Assembly (NCBI GenBank): GCA_020722885.1
Contig: DYJZ01000004.1
Coordinates: 1 to 49,324, forward strand
Direction: 5' to 3'
Source: Thermoanaerobaculum aquaticum
GTDB lineage: Bacteria > Acidobacteriota > UBA4820
Length of the DNA stretch: 49,324 nt
Below the pieces are notes generated by a model. The model had not been told where the DNA came from. It did no database searches and saw only the letters and a list, made by a program, of their open reading frames with translations. The position numbers and the translations under genes were made by a program. This document shows, piece after piece, positions 29,500 to 36,983 of this stretch; the first letter of the stretch is position 1; each line of letters begins with the position of its first letter.

Positions 29500-29747
29500 A
29501 GAGAGGAAGATTGCTTCGGGGGGCTTTCCTTCGAAGGAGCGCTTGCAATGACTGCATTGTTTTTTAAAGAGGGAGATTGCTTCGTAAGAGAAGGCTTCAA
29601 AGGGGCACTCGCAATGACAATTTTAGAGAGGGGCTCGCAATGACACGGTTAGTGAGCACTCGCAACGGAGTGTTTCTCAATAGTCTTGACATTTTTCTTC
29701 TTGACTTCTTAGATGGTTCTGTCAAAATTTATTTTGGACATATGTGC
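29500..29747 (-). repeat. Dispersed repeat, module B: inverted copy of 8687-8972
   Basis: Reverse complement aligns by eye with 8687-8972 (see that entry). Confidence 0.85.
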
Positions 29748-29940
29748 TGGTAAGTGTATTAAAACAAATCGGAAAATGGTTTTCAGTAACTTCATTAAAT
29801 TACCTTATTCCAGAAAATTTCAGATAATATATTCAAACGAGATTTGCCTTTTTATCTCTCTTGGCTTAAAATGAACTCTATGCGTCTTTGTGTCTAAATA
29901 ATGAAATATTGAAGGAAAGGTTTTTTTGAGGGGTACAAAA

Positions 29941-31128
29941 ATGTTATCAGAAAGAGTTAGTAAAATTGGGGTATCCCCCACTTTAAAAATTAGTGCAAAA
30001 GCTCAGGAGTTGAAGAAAAAGGGCGTTGACATCATTGATTTTTCAGTAGGGGAGCCTGATTTCCCAACACCCGAGCCCATAAAGAAAGCGGGAATAAAGG
30101 CAATAGAGGAAAATTTTACAAAATATGTGGCAAATGATGGAATTGCAGAACTTAAAAAAGCAATCATTGAAAAACTTGAAAAAGAGAACAATGTTAAATA
30201 CAAAGAAAAAGAAATAATAGTTTCTCCCGGAGCCAAAAATTGCCTTTTCAATGTTGCTCTTGCTCTTTTTCAGGAGGGAGATGAGGTAATAATTCCTACG
30301 CCGTGCTGGGTTTCTTATCCTGATCAGGTTAAAATAGCAGGGGCGAAACCAGTTTTTGTAAAAACAAAAGAAAAAAATGATTTTAAAATGGGAATAAGCG
30401 ATTTAGCAAATTCTATAACGAATAAAACAAAAGCGCTTATTCTGAACTACCCGTGCAACCCAACAGGCGCAGTCTATTCGAGAGAGGAACTTGAGGAAAT
30501 AGCATCGCTCTGTTTGAAAAAAAATATCTGGGTCATTTCTGATGAGATATATGAAAAACTAATTTATGATGGAGAAAAATTTACATCATTTTCTTCTCTT
30601 AATGAGGATATCAGGTCGAAAACTGTTTTGATAAATGGATTTTCTAAGGCGTTTTCTATGACAGGGTGGAGGCTCGGTTATGCTGCAGGTCCTGAGGAAA
30701 TAATTTCTGCCTGTTCCAGAATCCAATCACATAGCACATCCAATGCCACTTCTTTTGTTCAGAAAGCAGCTGTTACAGCGCTCAAATCGTGCTTTAAAGA
30801 AGTTGAAATAATGAGGAGTGAATTTGAAAAAAGAAAGAATTTTGTTGTCGAAAGGTTGAGGAAGATTAACGGTGTGTCGGTTTCTAATCCAGGAGGTGCT
30901 TTTTATGTTATGCCCAACATTGAAAAATTTCTATCTAAAAAATATAACGGTGAAATGGTAAAAGATACTTATGGCATTTCATATTATCTCTTGAATGAAG
31001 CAAATGTTGCTGTTGTTCCTGGCGAGGCTTTTTTTGCACCTTCCCACATCAGAATTTCCTTTGCAACTTCAATGAAGAATCTTGAGGAGGGTCTTGAAAG
31101 GATGGATAAGGCTCTCCAGAAACTTTGA
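29941..31128 (+). CDS. Class I/II PLP aminotransferase (aspartate aminotransferase-like)
   Basis: IDFSVGEPDFPTPEPIKKAG, LNYPCNPTGAVYSREELEEIA, VLINGFSKAFSMTGWRLGYAAGP. ATG 29941 preferred. Confidence 0.94.
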   Translation: MLSERVSKIGVSPTLKISAKAQELKKKGVDIIDFSVGEPDFPTPEPIKKAGIKAIEENFTKYVANDGIAELKKAIIEKLEKENNVKYKEKEIIVSPGAKNCLFNVALALFQEGDEVIIPTPCWVSYPDQVKIAGAKPVFVKTKEKNDFKMGISDLANSITNKTKALILNYPCNPTGAVYSREELEEIASLCLKKNIWVISDEIYEKLIYDGEKFTSFSSLNEDIRSKTVLINGFSKAFSMTGWRLGYAAGPEEIISACSRIQSHSTSNATSFVQKAAVTALKSCFKEVEIMRSEFEKRKNFVVERLRKINGVSVSNPGGAFYVMPNIEKFLSKKYNGEMVKDTYGISYYLLNEANVAVVPGEAFFAPSHIRISFATSMKNLEEGLERMDKALQKL

Positions 31129-31233
31129 AGATATTAGTTTCAGGGAAAATGTTAAAAAGCCAATATGGTATAGAACAAACAAGGATTTTACAAATATATT
31201 TAAATTCGTAAAGGGGGTCATAAGGAGCTTCTT

Positions 31234-31354
31234 ACCGATTTGACATCAACGGTAGGCAAATCAATTTCGACCGTAGGCTGGGATACATATCACAGCCTAA
31301 GCGAGGATAGGTATCTTCGGCTACGGATTCTTAAACGACGGATGTCAAATTGGT
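31234..31354. other. Roughly 120-bp multi-branched palindromic intergenic element
   Basis: Outer arms ACCGATTTGACATCAACG (31234-31251) and CGACGGATGTCAAATTGGT (31336-31354); CCGTAG (31271)/CTACGG (31321); inner AGGCTG...CAGCCT hairpin (31275-31298). Confidence 0.6.
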
Positions 31355-31379
31355 TTGAATTGCGACTCTCTGGCTAAAT

Positions 31380-32006
31380 TTATAGAGTAGGATAAATTGT
31401 TAAAATCTTTGCCACATAGTTTCTAGTTTCTGCTATATCAGGAAGACCTTCCGCATCTTTGACCCTTTTGAGCCCTGCGTTGTAGGCTGCAAGTGCGAGG
31501 CCAAGGTCTCCACAACATTCATCAATCAAATGCTTCAAATATTTAACCCCTGCAGAAATATTCTCGTATGGATCAAAGACATTTTTGACCTTGTAATCTT
31601 TCTCAACAGAAGGCATCAATTGCATAAGCCCTTTTGCCCCTTTAGGGGAAATGGCTCCGGGATTGAAATTGGATTCAACTTTGATGACTGCAGCAACGAG
31701 TTTAACATCAAGACCCTCCTTCTGGCATACCTTTGCGATTATTTCTCTGTAAGGAATTTCAGCTGGAAGGCTTTTTTCTGGCTCTTTCTCGCTGGGAGGG
31801 GGAATGTAGCCTGAGTAACTTTTCACTATTTGGTCTTTTGGACATCCCATTTTATTCCCGCCGGGAAGATAAAGAGTGACAAAATCATCGTTAAACTCTA
31901 TCTTCTCAGCCACAATGGTTTTTTCGGAAGCAAAAACGACAAGTTCCATTGAAAAAGTCGAGAAAGATAAAACAAATAAGAAGCCAAGAAGGATCATTTT
32001 TTTCAT
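31380..32006 (-). CDS. Lytic transglycosylase (SLT domain), exported
   Basis: Signal peptide; VAAVIKVESNFNPGAISPKGAKGLMQLMPS...FDPYENISAGVKYLKHLI...ALAAYNAG. Confidence 0.92.
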   Translation of the reverse strand: MKKMILLGFLFVLSFSTFSMELVVFASEKTIVAEKIEFNDDFVTLYLPGGNKMGCPKDQIVKSYSGYIPPPSEKEPEKSLPAEIPYREIIAKVCQKEGLDVKLVAAVIKVESNFNPGAISPKGAKGLMQLMPSVEKDYKVKNVFDPYENISAGVKYLKHLIDECCGDLGLALAAYNAGLKRVKDAEGLPDIAETRNYVAKILTIYPTL

Positions 32007-32815
32007 TACATTAAATCTGCAAGAGTTCCAAAAAACCTATCAGAACCACCCTTGGCGGTCACAATGTACATTTTGTCAATAAGAAGATTTGGAACATCTT
32101 CCGGCTCGATGTTTTTGTAAATTAAAGAAATCGTGCCAGACATAGCCCTTTCCTTCTGAAGAAAAGTTATAAGTGTCCTCGCAATTTTGTAATTTATTTT
32201 CCTTGTTTGTTCTTTTGATGAGGCGGTGTTCTTGCCGGTCAACTTTCCAAGTGCGCTTAACCAGAACGAAGGTTTCTTGGGGGGAACCCCATTGTACTTT
32301 TCAAAGAGCGAGGAAAACTTTTTTTGGTTTCCCGGTGGAACATACTCCAAAACGGCAAGCGAGGGTGAAGCTGGATCTGAAGTCAAATAGAGAGCGGTAT
32401 AAATTCCAGGTTTATCCCACTTAATTGATAAGTCAATTGGCTCAACGGCTGAGCCGTGGACAGCCCCATACCTCGGGTCTATTCTGAATAAGACATTTTC
32501 CTTGATTGACAAAAGAGCATCCTTAAGTCTCTTTGAGAAAGGAATTATAGCTCTGCTTGCCTCTGAACTTGAAGAGACAATAATAAAGGTTTCAAGAGTA
32601 TCACTCAAAGTTTCCAATTCGTCAAGGCAATAAATCGAAATATGGACAGGTGAATTTAGCCCGTCGCCTGCCCAGAGACACTCAAGTTTGAATTCCTTAA
32701 GAAAGGAGGCTCTCGGAAGATAGCCCTTTCTAACATCTCTTTCGTGCTGATTCAATATCACAAGAAAATCATCGAGCGGAAAGTTGTCAATTCTTAAAGT
32801 TGAACCTTCTGCCAA
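32006..32815 (-). CDS. Uncharacterised protein in tsaE/nnr operon
   Basis: Long ORF packed tightly between tsaE and the transglycosylase gene on the same strand; no family recognised. Confidence 0.6.
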   Translation of the reverse strand: MAEGSTLRIDNFPLDDFLVILNQHERDVRKGYLPRASFLKEFKLECLWAGDGLNSPVHISIYCLDELETLSDTLETFIIVSSSSEASRAIIPFSKRLKDALLSIKENVLFRIDPRYGAVHGSAVEPIDLSIKWDKPGIYTALYLTSDPASPSLAVLEYVPPGNQKKFSSLFEKYNGVPPKKPSFWLSALGKLTGKNTASSKEQTRKINYKIARTLITFLQKERAMSGTISLIYKNIEPEDVPNLLIDKMYIVTAKGGSDRFFGTLADLM

Positions 32816-32843
32816 TCAAAAACCTCCAGATTTACAATATGAA

Positions 32844-33275
32844 CTAAATGTTCAAATTTGTCAAATAAGCACTTCTTCTTCCCTTATTAAAACAAAAATT
32901 GATTTTTAATGTTTCTCTTCCACAGTTTTCGAATATTTTTTTCCCTGCCTCAGGCCATTCAACAATAACGAGAGATTGCTCGCTTAAAATCTCTTCAAGC
33001 CCGAGTTCTTTTAGTTCGCTCTCTTTTTCTATTCTGTAAAGGTCTATGTGATAAACACTTTTGCCGTGATGTAGATATTCCTGCACTATGGTGAAAGAGG
33101 GGCTTTTTACTGTATCTTCAGGAAAACCGAGAGCCATTATCAAATATCTTGTAAAAGTAGTTTTTCCGCTCCCCAGATCCCCGGAAAGCAGAATTAGCTC
33201 GTTGCATTTAATTTTTTTTGCAATTCTGCTGGCTAACTTTTTTGTATCGTTGAGTGTTTTAAGCTCTATAACCAT
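32844..33275 (-). CDS. tsaE: tRNA threonylcarbamoyladenosine biosynthesis ATPase TsaE
   Basis: LILLSGDLGSGKTTFTRYLIMALG, SPSFTIVQEY, HIDLYRI, LVIVEWPEAG. Confidence 0.93.
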   Translation of the reverse strand: MVIELKTLNDTKKLASRIAKKIKCNELILLSGDLGSGKTTFTRYLIMALGFPEDTVKSPSFTIVQEYLHHGKSVYHIDLYRIEKESELKELGLEEILSEQSLVIVEWPEAGKKIFENCGRETLKINFCFNKGRRSAYLTNLNI

Positions 33276-34818
33276 TTCTTAATAATGATTCTGCTACTGG
33301 AAGAAAATCTGCAACCTCAGAAGCAAAAATTCCGTTCCCTTTCTGTTCATAAACAAGTTGAGCCGATAGACCATGCCAGAAGGCAGCTGCTGAAGCAGAA
33401 TCGAAACTGTCAGGTTTCCTTGCAAGAAGAGCTCCAATAATACCGGTAAGGACATCACCCATTCCCGGACCAGCCATATACCCGCCGCCGGTTGTGTTGA
33501 TTCTTAAGAATCCATTTTTATTACAAACTAATGTTCTATAGCCCTTAAGTAGCGTCGTTAGCCCCTTTTCCTTGCAAAATTGCCTGATAAGGGAGTATCT
33601 GTCTCTAAGAACATCTTTTGAACTTAAATTTACCATTCTTCCAAATTCACCGGGGTGTGGGGTTAAAACTCTCTCGCCATCAAAATATTTTAAAGCATCT
33701 CTATTTTTTTCAAAAGCATTTACCCCATCCGCATCAAAAACTGCAGGGGTTTTCAGATTTTTATAAAGGAAGCGAACCAGTTCTGATGTATCCTTTTGTG
33801 TTGAAAGGCCGGGTCCAATGCAAACAGCGTCAACATTTTTTGAAAAGGACAATATTTTTTCTAAAGAATTTAAAGAAATGGTCCCTTCCTCTGTTTCTTT
33901 AAGTGGAAGGGTCATTGCTTCTGGAACTGCGGTGGTAACAAAATTAGCAAGAGATTCAGGAATACCAACTGTAACGAGTCCTGAACCTGCCCTTAAAGCG
34001 CCTTTTGCCGTTAAAATTGCTGCTCCCGGTTTTCCCCTTCCCCCTGCAATGATGAGGGTGTGCCCCAGAGTCCCTTTATGGATGGTGTTTTTCCTTTCAG
34101 GAAAAAATTTCCTTACAAAATCGAAGTCTATTGTTTCTGCAGATGGGGAAACCTTTTCAAATCCCTTTTCAGAAAGCCCTATGTCAACCCTGACAACTTT
34201 TCCGCAGAACTCCTCGCATTCAGGGGAAACAAGTGGTAATTTGAGTCCTCCCAGGGTGACGGTCAAATCTGCTTTTATGGCTACTCCCTGAGGAAAAAAG
34301 GAATCTCCACTCAGTCCAGAGGGAATGTCTATTGAAACGACATAACCGGAAAAATCGTTAATTAAATTTATAATTTCTTCATATATACCTGATACCTTTC
34401 CTCTTGTGCCTGTTCCAAGTATTGCATCAATTATAAGTGAACTCTTGCCTGAGAGGTGTTTCAGGTTTTCTGGGAAGCCGTCAGAAGAAGAAGAGTAAAA
34501 GATTTCACCTAAAACGGAATATCTCTTTGCCTGAACCTTAGCATCTTTTGACAGTTCCTCAAAATCTCCTATAACAAACAGAGATGGATTAAAGCCAAGG
34601 TGACGCAAAATTCTTCCTGCCGCAATTCCGTCCCCCCCGTTGTTTCCCTTTCCAGCCACAATCAGGCAATTTTTTATAACTTCTTCTGGAAAATTTGATA
34701 GTATCTCTTTTACAACCGCTTTTGCCGCATTTTCCATAAGCACAAGAGAGGGGATTTTTCCCTCTTCTATGGAGATTCTATCAATTTCCTGCATCTCTTT
34801 TGAAGTGTATATCTTCAT
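33259..34818 (-). CDS. nnr: Bifunctional NAD(P)HX epimerase/dehydratase
   Basis: MENAAKAVVKEI, GKGNNGGDGIAAGRIL, SIDIPSGLSGDS; C-terminal GTLGHTLIIAGGRGKPGAAILTAKGALRAGSGLVTV, LTPHPGEFGRM, GMGDVLTGIIGALLA. Confidence 0.94.
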   Translation of the reverse strand: MKIYTSKEMQEIDRISIEEGKIPSLVLMENAAKAVVKEILSNFPEEVIKNCLIVAGKGNNGGDGIAAGRILRHLGFNPSLFVIGDFEELSKDAKVQAKRYSVLGEIFYSSSSDGFPENLKHLSGKSSLIIDAILGTGTRGKVSGIYEEIINLINDFSGYVVSIDIPSGLSGDSFFPQGVAIKADLTVTLGGLKLPLVSPECEEFCGKVVRVDIGLSEKGFEKVSPSAETIDFDFVRKFFPERKNTIHKGTLGHTLIIAGGRGKPGAAILTAKGALRAGSGLVTVGIPESLANFVTTAVPEAMTLPLKETEEGTISLNSLEKILSFSKNVDAVCIGPGLSTQKDTSELVRFLYKNLKTPAVFDADGVNAFEKNRDALKYFDGERVLTPHPGEFGRMVNLSSKDVLRDRYSLIRQFCKEKGLTTLLKGYRTLVCNKNGFLRINTTGGGYMAGPGMGDVLTGIIGALLARKPDSFDSASAAAFWHGLSAQLVYEQKGNGIFASEVADFLPVAESLLRNGYRA

Positions 34819-34839
34819 TTTACTGATGAGGGGGAAATA

Positions 34840-36666
34840 TCAAAATCCCCCCGACATAAGTCTCCATTGAATTATCTTGAGGTTTATTTCCCTCAATCTC
34901 TGCGTTAAAATCCTGCAAAGTATTGAAAGAAACTGATACGCAGATTCGATGTCAACGGATAGTATTTCATTAAGAACCTGTCTTGATATTGTAAGAACAG
35001 TAGTTCCATTGATATGTGCCTTTGCGTCTGCAGATCGAGACTCATTGTCTATAAGCGCCATTTCTCCGAAGAAATCGCCTTTTTCAAGTATCGCCAGAGC
35101 TTCTTCTCCTGCTCCAGGAATATTCTTTGTTATTCTGACCTTGCCGTCGAGGATTATATAGAGCTTATCACCGGGGTCTCCCTCTCTGAAGATAAGGTCG
35201 TCTTTGTTGTAAAGTTCCTCTCTGGAAAAAGCAGCCAGAAGTCTGAGTTCTTTTGAAGAAAGACCTCTGTCCTGAAGAAGCTGTATTTTTCTGTCAAGTT
35301 CAATGGATATTGATTTTGAACGTGAAATCTCTTCCTGACTCAAAGGTGGTTTGGGAGAAGCGGTGCTTCCTTCAAAAAAAGTCTTAAGAAGGTTATTTGC
35401 CTCTCTTGTTCTTTTGGAAAGAGATTTCCAGAACTGCCAGTAAAAATGGACTGCCACTTCCTTGCTTTTTTCAAAAAGATGCTCAAGGCCGCTTCTTTTC
35501 ACAGCAAAAAGCTGGCAATCCTCTTCGCATACGGCTTCGGCGCTTCTTGTGGCAGGATCTATAAAATTCATTTCACCGAAGAAATCACCTTCCGTTATAC
35601 GGGACAAAATCTGCTCTCCAAAAGGAGTCTCCTTTTTAATTTTAACCGAACCTTTTTCCAGAAGATAAAGGTCATCTCCCTCGTCATTTTCATCAAAAAT
35701 TACTTCTCCAGCTTTCAGGGAAAGTTCCCTTACCTTTTTTGCTATTGTAAAAAGATTTTCGTCACTCATTTCTTTAAGCAGAGAAAAGAACCTCAGTCGA
35801 AGAGCAAGATTTAAAAGGTCCTGTCTGATGGATTCCTCCACCTTCGGCTTCATCAGTTCCTTTACACCCTTGATTCCCGATTTTCCAAGAACTGATTCTT
35901 TTTCAAGGTCAAGTTTCTGGACGCACCTGTTGAAAAGTTCAAGCCTGCTTTTTGCAAGGTCGTTTCTTTCCACTCTGTTATGAATACCAAGTTTTTCAAG
36001 AAGGTACTTGAATTTTTCGTGAATTTCAGAAGGGCTCTGCCTGTGAGCTGCATTGTCAAGAATCATTGAATCGACTATTGAATTCAAAGCCGCCTTATAA
36101 TTTTTAAGATAGAAAAAAGCCCTCCCTAAAAGAGAGTGAGCTTCTGAGAGGAAAGGATCGACGGAAATTGCAAATTTCAGTTCTTTTATGCAATTTGCAA
36201 AATCGTTGTTTTTGTAGTAGGTTCTGGCAAGTTCGAGACGGGCAAAAGAGTTGTTTGGATTGTGGAAAAGGGCAAGTTTGAAGCACTCCTGTGCCTTTGT
36301 CTCTAAACCTTTGCTCAGAAAAATTACTCCCATTGAAGTAAACTGACTCGAAAGGCTGTCTCTTCTTGTTCTTTCATCTTTGAATCTGTCAAGAAGCCTA
36401 TTTTTTTCCTCATCCTCTTTTTCTTTAAGAAGATTTCTTGTTTTTCCAAGATTTATCTTGAGTGCAAGACTTTCGGGGTAAATTTTTATTGCTCTTTCGT
36501 AAAGTTTTATCGCCTCCTCATATTTACCCTGCGAAGCGAACTGATTTGCCATTTCGCAGAAATCTTCTGGTCCCAGGTCAAAATCAACGGGTATTTTCTT
36601 GTCCTTCTTATTATCCAATTTCTTCCTCCAGGGGGATAGTTTAGTGTATAACCTACCTTCAGTCAA
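34840..36666 (-). CDS. TPR protein with two C-terminal cyclic-nucleotide-binding domains
   Basis: N-terminal TPRs; cNMP pockets GDFFGEMNFIDPATRSAEA and GDFFGEMALIDNESRSADA. No HTH recognised. Confidence 0.88.
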   Translation of the reverse strand: MTEGRLYTKLSPWRKKLDNKKDKKIPVDFDLGPEDFCEMANQFASQGKYEEAIKLYERAIKIYPESLALKINLGKTRNLLKEKEDEEKNRLLDRFKDERTRRDSLSSQFTSMGVIFLSKGLETKAQECFKLALFHNPNNSFARLELARTYYKNNDFANCIKELKFAISVDPFLSEAHSLLGRAFFYLKNYKAALNSIVDSMILDNAAHRQSPSEIHEKFKYLLEKLGIHNRVERNDLAKSRLELFNRCVQKLDLEKESVLGKSGIKGVKELMKPKVEESIRQDLLNLALRLRFFSLLKEMSDENLFTIAKKVRELSLKAGEVIFDENDEGDDLYLLEKGSVKIKKETPFGEQILSRITEGDFFGEMNFIDPATRSAEAVCEEDCQLFAVKRSGLEHLFEKSKEVAVHFYWQFWKSLSKRTREANNLLKTFFEGSTASPKPPLSQEEISRSKSISIELDRKIQLLQDRGLSSKELRLLAAFSREELYNKDDLIFREGDPGDKLYIILDGKVRITKNIPGAGEEALAILEKGDFFGEMALIDNESRSADAKAHINGTTVLTISRQVLNEILSVDIESAYQFLSILCRILTQRLREINLKIIQWRLMSGGF

Positions 36667-36681
36667 CTGGTTTATACAAAC

Positions 36682-36710
36682 TTGACAAAATCGATTATAG
36701 AAGGTATAAT
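36682..36710 (+). promoter_or_regulatory. Consensus sigma70-type promoter P1
   Basis: TTGACA (36682-36687), 17-nt spacer, TATAAT (36705-36710). Confidence 0.75.
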
Positions 36711-36766
36711 AAAATAGTGAAGTAGAAAGGAGGTGTTTGAAAGAAAATTGAAAAACAAAATACCCC

Positions 36767-36795
36767 TTGACTTTTGCTTTACTCTTAGATATAAT
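36767..36795 (+). promoter_or_regulatory. Near-consensus sigma70-type promoter P2
   Basis: TTGACT (36767-36772), 17-nt spacer, TATAAT (36790-36795). Confidence 0.75.
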
Positions 36796-36845
36796 CCCGA
36801 ACGTGGTGAAAGGTTTATCCCTTATTTATGGAGGAGGGAAGAGAA

Positions 36846-36983
36846 ATGGTGAGACTGATAAAGAAAGAGATAAGGTCGAGAAAATGGCCGAATGTAAGAG
36901 GAGATCCGAAGCAGGTTTTAAAAATTCAAACGAAGTTGGTCCTGTTAAGTTTTTTAGATGAAATGAAGGAGGTAAAGAGATGA
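36846..36983 (+). CDS. Candidate 45-aa small leader ORF coupled to the downstream secreted protein
   Basis: GGAGGAGGG (36830-36838), 7-nt spacing, ATG 36846; MVRLIKKEIRSRKWPNVRGDPKQVLKIQTKLVLLSFLDEMKEVKR; stop TGA 36981-36983 overlaps ATG 36980 as ATGA. Absent from the supplied ORF track, which appears to have a length cutoff. Confidence 0.5.
   Translation: MVRLIKKEIRSRKWPNVRGDPKQVLKIQTKLVLLSFLDEMKEVKR

Noticed and set aside
36767-36961. 64-aa plus-strand ORF from the ORF track upstream of the large secreted protein
   Set aside because: Its start lies on the -35 box of promoter P2 and it has no suitable RBS. The alternative frame (36846-36983) has a good SD and ATGA coupling.
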